A DNA stretch of 64,000 nt from Planococcus citri (taxonomy: Eukaryota; Arthropoda; Insecta; Hemiptera; Pseudococcidae): contig NC_088681.1 of the NCBI RefSeq assembly GCF_950023065.1, forward strand, positions 28,988,836 through 29,052,835, written 5' to 3'. Numbering within the stretch: position 1 is the stretch's first letter; every line of letters starts with the position of its first letter. Both the position numbers and the translations under genes were made by a program. Under the pieces are notes generated by a model. It saw nothing but the letters and a program-made list of their open reading frames with translations. It did no database searches and was not told the origin of the DNA. Below are positions 45,322 to 56,900 of the stretch, piece after piece.

Positions 45322-46518
45322 AATATGAAGTCATTTTTAACCCTTCTATAAAAGCTACATTCGAAGAAACTCCTTAGGGGGATGCAACTACAAATCCAAT
45401 TTCATATTCGTGTTTAGCGGGTTCAATTCATATGAAAACGATACGCATATTGTCAATTTATTCGCCCCATAAGGGCGGGCGGGAGGGGGAAGGGTGCGCG
45501 CCCACTGCCCATTGGCTCGAAGTGGGATTTTCAAGAAGTTGTTTAATTTTCTACTGTTTTTAGTGGTTGAATGATGCATGAACTTTCCAAATTGAACTTT
45601 TTTTTTTTTTAATGTTTCCTCTCTCTTAGTCTCTGGTAAAAAATCTAGTTTTGAACTTATTTCAAAAAATGAGTTGTCGAGTAGGTAGGTACGTACGGGA
45701 ATGGTGGAAATTTTTTTTTGAGTGATGTTTCAGAATATCCCAGTTGAACTTTTTGCCGAAAAAATAATTTCAGCCCTCTTATAGGGTATCTGTAATAAAG
45801 AAGTCAAAATTGAATCTGTACTGATTGAAACTTATGGTATACCTAAGTATGTGGTTTTACAGACAATGAAGCATCGATATTTACACAGCACACATTTTTC
45901 CAGATGCCAACATTTCGTGTAATAGTGAGGGTGAGGGGAAGTTAGAGGAGGGGGGAGGAGTGATTGTGTAGGTGTGTGCACTAACCAGCACTAACGAAAC
46001 TGAGTCGAACTATGTGGGTTTTAACCATTTCAACGACGTTCTTCCCCTTTTTTCGTAAATCATTTCTCCGTACCCCCCCACATATTTTTTAAAAAATGGG
46101 GGTGAAGGGGGCGTGCACTAACGTCGGGAATGCGTGCACTATCCAGCACTAACCTAGCACTAACCTTCTAGGTGGTTTTTAACCCCCTTCCGTGAATGGG
46201 TGGGTACCACGTTTCCCTGTACCCCCCACATGTTTTTTAAAAAATGGGGGTGAAGGGGGCGTGCACTAACGTCGAGGATGCGTGCACTAACCAGCACTAA
46301 CCTAGCACTAACCTTCTAGGTGGTTTTTAACCCCCTTCCGTGAATGGGGGGGTACCACGTTTCCCTGTACCCCCCCACATATTTTTTAAAAAATGGGGGT
46401 GAAGGGGGCGTGCACTAACGTCGGGGATGCGTGCACTAACCAGCACTAACCTAGCACTAACCTTCTAGGTGGTTTTTAACCCCCTTCCGTGAATGGGTGG
46501 GTAGGGGGAAATGTACCC
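45322..46518 (-). repeat. Right arm of the giant foldback
   Basis: Near-identical inverted partner of 42575-43752, slightly longer because one tandem unit keeps a CGTCGAGGATGCGTGCACTA segment that the left arm lacks in the corresponding unit. The near identity implies a recent insertion or gene conversion between the arms. Confidence 0.9.
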
Positions 46519-46519
46519 G

Positions 46520-47473
46520 AAATATCATCCATTTCAGCAGTGGATTATTCGATAACCGCGATACTTACCAAAATGGAACATTTCCCCATAATTAGGGGTT
46601 TTAAAAGGCTTCAAAAATTCGGAAAAAATATATTATGGACAATTTTTCATGCTGAACAACATATTAAAAAATTGGGATGGCATTATGTTGTAAAGTCGAT
46701 TTAGAAAAATTGAAGGTTTGCGAAAAAATGCGCTTTTTTGATTTGAAACATGAAAAAAAGCCTTGACTAGTGAAGTTGACTCATTTGACCCCTATTTTTA
46801 CGTATCCGTTGAAAAAGTTGAAAAAACCCTTTCACTCGATGAAATGAACTCATCACAAAAAAAAATCAAAATTCAAATAATGAACGAATTACAATTTTGT
46901 TGCTATAAGTGTGATTTTTATCAACTTTTTCATGAAATATGTCAGAAAAGAGGTCAAAATAAGACAAATGAATGAATTCAAACTTTTTTTGATGTTTGGA
47001 ATTGAAAATTGAATTTTTTCGAATTTCGATTTTTTTGTAATGAGTTCATTTCACCGAGTGAAAGGGGTTTTTCAATTTTTTCAACGGATACGTAAACATA
47101 GGGGTCAAATGGGTGAATTTCTTCAGTCAAAACTTTTTTTCATGTTTTAAATAAAAAAATCGCATTTTTTCGCAAACTTTCAGTTTTTTAAAATCAACTT
47201 GACAACATAATGCCATCCCAATTTTTTAATATGTTGTTCAGCATAAAAAGTTGTCCAAAATATATTTTTTTCAGAATTTTTGAGAGTCAGAACAATATGA
47301 AAACTACGTTTTAAAACTTTTCGAGCTGATTTCGTACGAAAAAAAGTGGCAACACTGATTTTTATGATATCACCAAAAAGCCTTTCAAAACCTCTAACTA
47401 TTGGAAAAAGTTTCATTTTGGTAGGTATCGCGGTTATCGAGTAGGTAATCCACTGCAGAAATGGATGATATTT
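46520..47473. mobile_element. Second palindromic element nested in the right side
   Basis: AAATATCATCCATTTCAGCA at 46520 returns inverted at 47473, and the similarity runs inwards (GATAACCGCGATACTTACCA; TTTTTAATATGTTGTTCAGC; CGTATCCGTTGAAAAAGTTG) to a centre near 46995. The left side of the big element has no counterpart. There the outer block passes straight from GGTACATTTCCCCC to the GAGCTTGAAATATC part, so this palindrome is an extra insertion. The right arm has about 100 bp not present in the left. No coding potential is convincing and no clear target duplication was resolved. Confidence 0.72.
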
Positions 47474-47645
47474 AAAGTTGACTGAAAACTTTGACACACC
47501 CTAGCAGCCTTCAGAACCGGACTAGAGAACTGCGATTTGAGCCACTGGCCATCTCTTCAAAAGGCCTTTCCACGGAGAAAAATTAAAAAAAATCGCTGCC
47601 CCCCGCCCTTGCCACTTCTTGGCCGAATAGACGTGGAATGACCCG

Positions 47646-48123
47646 ACTTTTAGATATCTGCAAGTTTGACTTTTGAGAAAAAAAAACTAATGAAGTGCAA
47701 TAAATGAAAATGTTTAAAAACGACTTTTTGATATTTTGCCAGACTTCTCTTTTTATTTCTTTTCAAGTTTTTAAAACTCAGTCAAAATATTGTGTTGTGA
47801 AATCAATGAGCTTTTCAATGAACTATCTTTTGGTTTCGATACCCATGTTTTATAGTTTGTAAATTAATTAATTTCAATAATGAACGCGTCGCATCAACCA
47901 CATTATGTACTAGCTAATTATCTTAATTGATGTAGGTAGGTATTATACGATGCAAGTGGGCGAGGGGCATTCGTTCAATTGATTCGTACATATGTATCGG
48001 TATAATAAGTAGGGGTAGTAGGTATATGAATTTCATAATAGACCCACATTTGGTCGACACGAGCATGTAGGTACCTATAGATATGCAATGTTACACTAGA
48101 AGCCAATTAAAAAGAAAACATAC
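47646..48123. other. Arrestin intron, 5' end
   Basis: AT-rich sequence between the foldback element and the donor site of exon 48124-48246. Nothing else recognised. Confidence 0.5.
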
Positions 48124-48246
48124 CTTTGCCATATATAATATCTCGCTCATCGATGAAATATTGATCATCTTCAATGTTTCTTTGATCTCCACTAATTATA
48201 GCTTTCCATTCAGCATGTGCTTTGCCTCTCATTGCAATTCGTATAC
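48124..48246 (-). CDS. Arrestin-domain (ARRDC-type) gene, N-domain exon
   Basis: A 123-bp minus-strand exon. The acceptor is CTCTTTGCAG (plus 48247-48256) and the donor is GTATGTTTTC (plus 48114-48123). After two bases completing a codon it reads IRIAMRGKAHAEWKAIISGD, then QRNIEDDQYFIDERDIIYGK, and leaves one G. This matches the alpha-arrestin N-domain pattern RGIRLR..G.A...W.E...G......D...Y.D....L.GK. Phase 1 at its end joins phase 1 at 27896 to make a glutamate codon and continuous arrestin sequence. The preceding exon, expected to end in an N-terminal ...RG, was not found between here and 64000 and may lie outside. Gene-level identity is well supported; paralogue is not. Confidence 0.85.
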
Positions 48247-51200
48247 CTGCAAAGAGTCGTACATTTCAATATGACGAGGTGAAAATTATTACCAAAGGCA
48301 TTTTTTTAAAACATAAAAGCAAACCGAAGGTTAGATATTTCAATATAGGTAATCATTTTCGAAAAGTAGTTTCTCTCGCCATTTTAGGCAATTTATTCCA
48401 CAATTCTCGTAATAGGTATTGTATTACAAGAGCACGTGATCATGGAAAATATGTTCTCACATTTTCAACGTCCAAAAACGTATTATTTTTTATAAACAAT
48501 CACCCCTTAACTTTTCTCGTCTCTAGACAGAAAAAAACAACACCTAAAAAAAAGGCCCATCGTCGTTTAAGTTTTAATAAAAGATCGTAACTACGTGTTA
48601 CACGAAATCGGTGGAAAAAGTTTAAGGCAAATATTTACGTTGTAATATTAAAAGCTCGGTTATAATATTCGGCACAACGCGACGGTGGCTGCGAAAATGA
48701 AAAAAGAATTAAAAATATTGCAACAGTTTCCGCGTATACGCGTCCGATACCCGAAGAATTTCAAAATTTCTGCTCCATGAGTTATGTTGTTAAAGATAAG
48801 ATGACAAACAGTTGAGAAGCGAACTTGTTACAGGAAATATTTCACGCTTGAAAATTATTCCTCGTCGAGAAAAACTTTTAGACGCACCGTTGCGTTAGAG
48901 AGACGAGTTTAGGGTGAGAATTTATCAAAGGGTGGAATATTTTTCGAAAATTTCTACTCGCAAACGCGTCCAGATTAAATTATTATATGGAACGTGATTA
49001 AATTTTACCCCTTTTGTCGTACAAAGGTTAATTCCTTTTTTGGTACTACGGGTTCGTCGTCGTGGCGAACAGGCGGTCACACTTCACGCCGGGATTACCT
49101 AGATTTTTTGGGTAATTTTAATCATCCCCATCGTATAGCACCCAAGCGTTCTAATGAACACCATTTTATTACCTTTTTTTTGCCTCTTTAGAATCCTGCA
49201 GCCAGGTAAATTCGCAACAGTGGAAAAATAAACCAACCAAGCCATAAGGTTGTAGATTTTCAACAACGACGACGACGACGACGTAGATATTCATAAAATT
49301 ATACTTAGCATAACCGTCGAGAGCTCGATAGCACCTCGAGGGAAAAATAAATTCCTGGCTATACACCTATTAAATGTACATCATTTCGAATGAAAACTCC
49401 GATGAATTTTCTCCTCGTTGTTTTTTCAATCGCATAAAACAACATTCTACACATACTACAACAGAGATAAAATTCTTTTAAAAATTTCACCTAAAATGCC
49501 CCAACATTATCCCAATGGAATTGCAAGGTAGCTAGTTATCATTTCATATGACATATAGAACAAAAAAACAGAAAATAAAATGGAAAATTTGCGCGCAGTT
49601 TTTTTTCATTTTTCGAATAGTGATAATAATTCAACATCAACGTTATCAATTTCAAACCAGACATTTCGTTTACTTTCCAACATGATAATTTTTAAATGAA
49701 AAAGGAATTTTTTCCTCGTTTTCTTTTTCTTTTCTTCTTATTTTCTCTCATTTTTTGCCCTAAAATAAAAAGAATTACCAGAATGTGAAAGTTCGTATAT
49801 AACATGGAGAGGACATATAGCCTAGACGAAATCTTCGCATAACTTCTTTTGTAGTAAAACGCGCGATAAGGTCTACATAAAAGGTCATCCAAAAGACTTG
49901 GTTTTCGTTGAATATTAAAGTAAAGTATGCTAGGCTATGTGTAGCGGCGAACGAACGGAATAAGGCAAGTTTCACAAAGTCTTATATACTACGTAACGTA
50001 CTATTTGCTATACGATATTGAATGTGGGTAAAATTTTTCTAATATAATGGCTTTTGCGGTATGTGATAAACCCTGAGGGAGAAATTTATGCGAAATTTGC
50101 TTTTAAGCGGTACGAAAGAGTTACTGTACTCGGATATGTCATCGTGCTTTACATATATCGTACGTATATACTCGTAACTCCGATTAAATTTTTTTTTATT
50201 ACGTTTTTATTACGAGGGTTTTTATCGAGTTGTGTGCTGCGAGAAATCTGACGAGATTCTATTCGAAATCACGACGACGAGACGATGTCGAAGAAGATAT
50301 TGTAGAAATATTTTTACTGGCGCGGAAAAAACGAAACATGTTTAAAAGGCGAAAATCTAGGAACAATGTAAAATACAGTATGCGGCGTAATTCTCAAGAA
50401 ATATGCTCAACTGATGTGTAAGTAATTCGAGGAATATAAATATGTCTACATTTTGTGCGAGTGAAATATCGCAAAAAATTGAAAAATTTGTTGAATCTGA
50501 GCAAAATTGCGATTCTGTATTGAGTATGTATGTTGTTTTCTCATTCTATAAAGTCGAAAGAGTTGTGGAGGGAAAAATAAAGAGGTTGTATCTGAAATTT
50601 GAATGTAAATTGCACGTGAAATCCCAAAAAATTGAGCTTATACTCAAATCGATTATGAGTGCATTTTTTCTGGGTTTATTCGTAGAAAGGAAATTTTTTG
50701 AACATTCACTATCGTAATTCAAAAGCTCTGAAATCATTCGATTAAAAAAAAGGTCCGATCTAAAATCAGGATTTTAACTCAAACTTGACATTGATGAATA
50801 ATAGGACTACTACAAGCTTCAAATTCTAAAAATTCTGTAATTTTATCCAAAGGCGATGGAATGGAAAAGTGATGGGGTTGAATCAAAAATCCCAGAAAAT
50901 ATGATTTTCGCAGATTTAGGGGGAAAAAAGGCACAAAAATATCAAGATTCGCACAATACTGTGTTTATTCTTTTGTTGCAGATATTCAAATTGTAAGTTA
51001 AAGTTTTTGATGTTTCATTTCATCAGTTTTCTATTTACCTACTTCTCTATTTGTGTGTAGAACTTTTTTTTTGTCCAATACAAATCAATTTAAAGATCAG
51101 AACAATCTAAACAAGGCAAACCAGTTTGTTAAAACGAATCCTGATTCTTAAAAAAAATTTCAATGGTCTTACTTTTATAAAAATTTTAATTTTTTATATT

Positions 51201-52311
51201 TTTAAAAAATATCTTTACATAAGACCTTGATTACATATTTTCTGAAATCGACGATTTTTCTAAAATTTATTCCTTGCAATCTTTTTCAAAATAAAAATTT
51301 GATTTTTTGTTCCTTATTTTAAAATTTTTTTAAACATTCCTCATTAATAGATAATAGGTAGGTATTCCCAAAAACCATTTAAAAAATATAATTTCTGACG
51401 TTGAGGAAATACAATTTGGAACGAGATGGTGCCAATTTTTTGTCATCATTGCCAATTTCAAAAAAACCGAAATAATTTATAAGTTTTTGGTTGTTTTTTG
51501 AAATTGGAAATAATGACCAAAAAGTTGGCAATACCGCGTTCAAAAATATTTTCCCATCAGAAAATTATATCTTTCAATGTTTTGGTATAATCAATGCAAA
51601 TTACTATTTGATAAAAAAATCTCAAAATGCAAAATTCACCCCAAAGTAACCATTTTTAAATTGTTAATTCGCTCGCTAGAACCCTAAAAGTAATCTTGAA
51701 CTTTCATAACAGTAGGCTAGATCGACATAGAATCTCAAATACCATTTTTTGTAATTGGGCCATATTTCATAAAGCAAGTTGGGTAAGGAGCTATTGAGTG
51801 AAATAAACACGATTTTTGACAAATATCTTTCTTCCAGGGACATTTTCGAAACTAGGTCAAAATTCTCCGACATGTTTCTTTTCCGCGATCCACCCCGCAA
51901 TGTATAATGTCAACAATTAACATAAAAAGGCTGTATAACGTATTTACGGCAAACTGGTTATGCAACTCTATTAACACGAATGATAAAATAAGACTATGGC
52001 GATGTAAAATAGGCGAATCAATTTTATTTTAGTCGTTTTTTTCCTCCTGCTTTTGTAGTATTGGAAGTAAATTTCGAATACCATTTTTCGAGGATGGAGG
52101 GAGAAAAAAATACAGTGCAATGAATTAGAAAATAAAAATAAAATCATTGCTGAAAAATATCAAGCGCTATAAAAAAAGTGTAGGTTCTGTAAAATCATGC
52201 ATGTTCAAGCGATATTCATATTTTTTAAAAGTCTCTCGCTCTTTGGCAACACTTTCCAAAGAGAGTCACTTTTTTATCAAAAAATTTCAAAAAAAGGACT
52301 CCTACTATGAC
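48247..52311. other. Probable upstream arrestin intron; nothing coding recognised
   Basis: AT-rich with a short (ACG)n tract near 49265. The part at 51405-51700 shares phrases with 43790-44050 (GGAACG, ATTGCCAA, ATCAATGCAAAT), a further dispersed repeat. The part at 51918-51985 (TTACGGCAAACTGGTTATGC) recurs at 58245-58300. Open stretches at 48.2-48.6, 50.4-50.7 and 51.7-51.9 kb were judged non-genic. Confidence 0.4.
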
Positions 52312-52326
52312 AAAAATAAAATAGGT
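52312..52326. repeat. Target-site duplication of the LINE, 5' copy
   Basis: AAAAATAAAATAGGT is repeated at 57803-57817 directly after the A-rich tail. The right six bases (ATAGGT) are the most informative part; the rest is A-rich and could blend with the tail. Confidence 0.8.
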
Positions 52327-52355
52327 GAGTTTTTAGATCAGACGTGTACCTAGTC

Positions 52356-52362
52356 GGACGTG
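52356..52362 (+). promoter_or_regulatory. Possible downstream promoter element (GGACGTG)
   Basis: GGACGTG fits the insect downstream promoter element consensus (A/G)G(A/T)CGTG and lies at +30 if transcription starts at the element's first base (52327). That is where Jockey- and I-type LINEs place their internal Pol II promoter. A second match, AGACGTG, is at 52340-52346. No start-site data are available. Confidence 0.45.
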
Positions 52363-52538
52363 TTTTGCTGCGTTAGCTGTTACATAAGTTGAGCTCGGTT
52401 TCGTCTATTTACGCATGTTTTGCTGTTTATCTTATCGTTTGCGCATTGATATTTGTAGATAACTGGTGCATCGTGTTATAAGTTCTCTACACTCCGGTCT
52501 CAGCTCGCCTGAGCCGGATTAAAACATTTTTATCTACA

Positions 52539-53867
52539 ATGTCTCCACCTGATAACAAAACCACTGGTTCTGACTACAGACCAGGTACCACAACAAAATC
52601 TTTTGCATCTGCTGTCCAATCTGAGATGTTTCCCAAGAAAGATCAAGCAATCATCTTCCCTCATGTACCAGGTACTGATGCATCTTATTATGCTGAAAAA
52701 TTATCAATTCAAATTGGTGTTGAGAACATCTTACACTGTGGGGTTATATCCGATAAACGTGTCCGAATGTATCTGAAATCCAAAAGTGTTGTTCAAGAAT
52801 TCCTCAACAGTGGTGGCACTTTGGAAATTGACAGACAGAAACTACAAGCCAGACCTTATGTAACAAACAACAAGAAAATCATTATATCAAATATTCCACC
52901 ACATGTTCCTCATTCAGTTGTTTTGGATACAATTACTGGTCTCGGAGTTATACCTACAACAAATATCAAATTTCTACATCTCACAATGAAGGAAAGCCTA
53001 CGATCAATTCTTTCAGAACGTAGATCCATATTTGTAACTGAAGAATCCGCGGACAAGCTCCCTACTACAACTGTTATAAATTTCGAGGATGACCAATATC
53101 GGATATTTTTCAATGATTCTAAAATAAAATGCTTCATATGTCATGAGTTAGGTCACTCATCAAAGCAATGCACATACAACCATGATAACCAAGATATTAT
53201 TCAAAACCTCAAACCAACAGCTACAGATGGAGTCATTGACCTTACCAAAAATTCTTCAGCTAGCCAACCTGATGACAAATTTATCCAAACTGGAGTACCA
53301 GAGCAACCAAATGCAACAATTTCCACTCCAGTTATACAAAATTACATCGATATGACAGAAATCTTTTCTCCAGAAACCTCTCCAAAGAAAAGACCACTTC
53401 CCACTGATTCAGACATCAGCAGCATCACTAGTGAGACATCCAACTTCCAACATAATAAGAATGATAACCAGCTTAAAGAAGAAAACCATCATAATGACCA
53501 AACTAAACCTAAAAGTCCAATACCTAAAAAATCCAAAAATGAGACGAATGACTCTTTGACACCTATATCAATCAAAGAGCTATTGAAACCTATAAAAAGT
53601 AATTTTGAGATCAACAAAGAAAAGTATCCTATAAACTTTGCAAACTTCAGCCTTCTGATGGACATGGTAAAAGGTAAAGAATCTCCCATTCCTGTGGTCA
53701 ATGAATTTACCAACGACATCCAAGGTATCATCAATATTCTAGAAGAAAACTATCAGCTTTTAGACACTCGTACTATGAAAGTCAGATTTACAAAACTCAA
53801 GAAAAAACTTCAACCCAATGCATCTCCTGGACCTCAAGATGACTCTTCAGCAGATGATGATCTCTAA
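52539..53867 (+). CDS. LINE ORF1: gag-like nucleic-acid-binding protein
   Basis: A 442-residue protein. The N-terminus is polar and probably disordered (MSPPDNKTTGSDYRPG). Residues of about 35-190 form a folded part with an RNA-binding look (FPHVPGTDASYYAEKL; KKIIISNIPPHVPHSVV). A single CCHC zinc knuckle C-X2-C-X4-H-X4-C spans residues 198-211 (CFICHELGHSSKQC). A Ser/Pro/Lys-rich linker follows, then a C-terminal helical region (about 350-425) and an acidic tail. ORF1 proteins of this type bind the element RNA and chaperone target-primed reverse transcription (family knowledge). Only one knuckle is seen, fewer than in many Jockey-type proteins. It is in the same frame as ORF2 but separated by several stops. 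Confidence 0.92.
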   Translation: MSPPDNKTTGSDYRPGTTTKSFASAVQSEMFPKKDQAIIFPHVPGTDASYYAEKLSIQIGVENILHCGVISDKRVRMYLKSKSVVQEFLNSGGTLEIDRQKLQARPYVTNNKKIIISNIPPHVPHSVVLDTITGLGVIPTTNIKFLHLTMKESLRSILSERRSIFVTEESADKLPTTTVINFEDDQYRIFFNDSKIKCFICHELGHSSKQCTYNHDNQDIIQNLKPTATDGVIDLTKNSSASQPDDKFIQTGVPEQPNATISTPVIQNYIDMTEIFSPETSPKKRPLPTDSDISSITSETSNFQHNKNDNQLKEENHHNDQTKPKSPIPKKSKNETNDSLTPISIKELLKPIKSNFEINKEKYPINFANFSLLMDMVKGKESPIPVVNEFTNDIQGIINILEENYQLLDTRTMKVRFTKLKKKLQPNASPGPQDDSSADDDL

Positions 53868-53987
53868 TTTCTATAATTTACAAATCTTTACTTGTTTATT
53901 TATCTCTATATTTTTATGTCTTAGATAAATGTTCATGTCTGATTTATTGTTATGTAGATGTAGCTTGTAGGTGGAAATTAAGATCTG

Positions 53988-56900
53988 ATGACCCTAAATT
54001 TTTTGAACTGGAACTGCAATGGCATATACTCAAAATATGAAAACTTTCAAATTCTTTTAAAACAAAATGACCCTGCTGTAATTCTTCTTCAAGAAACTAA
54101 TTTGCGCCAAAATCAAAAATTTTTTATTAAAAATTATTCCACTTATAGAAAAGAATTAGATCAAATGGATCGCGCCCATGGTGGTGTACTTTTATCAGTC
54201 AAAAATTCCATAAATCACTCTCAAATTCAACTTCAAACTTCCTTACAAGCTCTTGCAGTTTCATTACACTTTGGTAAAAAATCATTATCTCTATGTTGTG
54301 TCTACCTACCACCAAGTTTATCTGTACAAAAGGAAGAAATTGACTCAATCATAGAACAGTTACCTTCTCCCTTTCTCATCACTGGTGATCTGAACTGCCA
54401 TAGCCCCCTTTGGGGAAGCATCTACTCAAATAGTAAAGGTAAAATATTAGAACAAATCCTGGATAAAGATAACATAGCCCTTTTTAATATTGACCAGCCT
54501 ACTCATTTCAGCCCATCTCATAATTCTTGGTCTACAATTGACATGATTCTAGGCTCCTCATCTCTGTGTGACTCTCTTCAAGTATTTTATAATGATGATT
54601 TGTCAGGCAGTGATCATGTACCACAACTCATTCAATATAGTGATTCTTCACTTCCAAACAACCACAATGAAAACCCATCTTCTAAATGGGATTTTAAGAA
54701 AGCAAACTGGTCAGCTTTCAAAGAGCTATGCCTAAATTTCCCTAATATTGACCTCAGTCAAGACATAAATATTATTATTGACAATTTTTGCAAATATATT
54801 CTACACTTTGCTGAACTTTCAATTCCAAAAATCCATCCATTCAAACGAAAAAGTGTCCCCTGGTGGACTGAAGAATGTGCCTTAGCCATTCGAAATCGTA
54901 GGAAAGCCTTGAAACTATTGAAAAATTATCCTTCTGAAACCAACCTCATTAACTACCGCAGACTAAGAGCTAAGGCTCAATACATTATAAAGCAAGCAAA
55001 GAAATCCTCCTGGAGGAATTTTATCTCAAATATTAATTATAAAACTCCAATTAGTAAACTATGGTCAGCTATTAAAAAACTTGGCTCCAAAAATTTCAAC
55101 CCCTCTCCAAAATGTATTAAAGTAGACAATTGCTCTATCTATGATCCCAACACCATTACTAATGCTTTTGCCCAGATGTTTGCTAAAACCTCTAGTGATG
55201 AAGCTCTTGACCAGAACTTCCTCAATTTTAAACTAAACAATGAACCTACTCTTCATATTGATGATGCTACAAATGAACCTTATAATTCCCCCATTAGCAT
55301 TGAAGAATTTAACACAGCTCTTTCATCAGCTAGAAACTCAGCCCCAGGTGCTGATTTAATTCACTTACAATTCATCAAAAATGCACCAGAAAATGTGACC
55401 CTCTTACTATTGGAAATTTTCAATCAAATGTGGACATCTCATTCTTTTCCAAATTGCTGGAAAACTGCAATAGTTCTACCTCTCTTGAAACCAGATAAAA
55501 ACCCATTTGATATCAACAGCTATCGCCCAATCTCTCTAACTTCCAACCTCTGCAAACTATTTGAAAGAATTATAAACAGGCGCCTTTTATGGATCCTTGA
55601 ATCAACCAAAAAACTATCCCCATCTCAATGTGGTTTCCGCTCCTCTAGATCAACTTTTCATCAGTTAGCCTTCATTAACTCTGAAATCAACAAGTCTAGA
55701 AAGAATAAAACTCATTTCCTATCAGTTTTCTATGACATTAGTCATGCCTTTGATACTATTTGGAAGTTTAAAATTATTAAAACTTTACACTCATGGAACA
55801 TCCAAGGTAACTTACTGCACTTTATAGCCAACTTTTTAAAAGATAGACACTTCAGAGTTAAAATCTCAAGTGAAATCTCTGATGAATACTCTCTTGTCAA
55901 TGGAGTTCCTCAGGGTGCTGTGTTAAGCCCAACTCTATTCATTGTAGGAATTAATGACCTCACTGAAGCAATTCCCTCTCCAATCAAAAAAGCTTTATTT
56001 GCTGATGACCTCAACATTTCTCTATCTTGTAATGACATAGAACTTGGCGAATCTCTACTACAACAAGCCACAGACCAGCTGCTATCATGGTCACAACAAA
56101 ATGGTTTAAAATTTTCTCATTCCAAATCAGCTGCCCTACATATTTGCAAACGAAATAATTGTACTCATGAACTAAACATACACTTCAACAATACTCAAAT
56201 TCCAACCCTCAACACTATCAAATACTTAGGTATTAACTTTGACAATAATCTCTCCTGGTCCTCTCATATAGAAGAAATCCGATCTAAATGCTTCAAAAAA
56301 ATGAACCTACTTAAGAAACTTTCACACACCTCTTATGGCTCTGATCGTCATACCTTACTCAAACTATACCGCACACTCATCAGACCAGTTTTAGATTATG
56401 GATGCTCTATCTATACCTATGCTCCTGAAAATCGCCTCAGCAGGCTAAACACTATCCAAAATACAGCTGTACGGATTTCCACTGGAGCATTTAGAACTAC
56501 CCCCACAGTAAGTCTTCTCAATGATGCTTCTGAATGTCCACTTGACATACGTAGACAGTACATTTCTACATCAACATACTTGAACATAAAATCAAACCCA
56601 GATTTCAACTTGAAGTTGGAATATATGATTCCCATGCATTCACTATCTGTAAAATTCCAATCTTTTCTACAACAAGTAGAAGAAAATAACATCAAAATAC
56701 ACCATTTGCTAGTAAACCCTACCCCACCTTGGCAATCTTTTAACCCTATCATTGACCTATCTTTGACAGAATTTAATAAAAATCTCACCAACCCCATCAT
56801 ACTTAAAAGACATTTTCTTCTTCTTCTTGACAAGTATAAAGAATACAGTCACATATATACGGATGGCTCAAAAACCAAACAATTCACTGGATGTGCTATC

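Larger units (their letters stand above)
42408..47645. mobile_element. Giant foldback element, 5.2 kb
   Basis: The termini are inverted copies. The left reads GGGCCATTCCACGCCAATTC; the right, reversed, reads GGGTCATTCCACGTCTATTC. Inverted similarity continues for about 190 bp inwards on both sides. A second block, 42575-43752, is nearly identical to the reverse complement of 45322-46518. The arms carry three tandem copies of a roughly 120-bp unit full of GTTAGTGC words with GTTAGTGCACGCCCCCTTCA. A worn third module lies in the middle (44940-45200). AC flanks the element if one terminal base is included, a tentative 2-bp duplication. No transposase is visible. Tandem-repeat arms resemble FB/Galileo foldback transposons. 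Confidence 0.82.

Noticed and set aside
56417..56833. A 138-codon minus-strand frame
   Set aside because: It is the antisense shadow of the LINE ORF2, whose domains are unambiguous on the plus strand.
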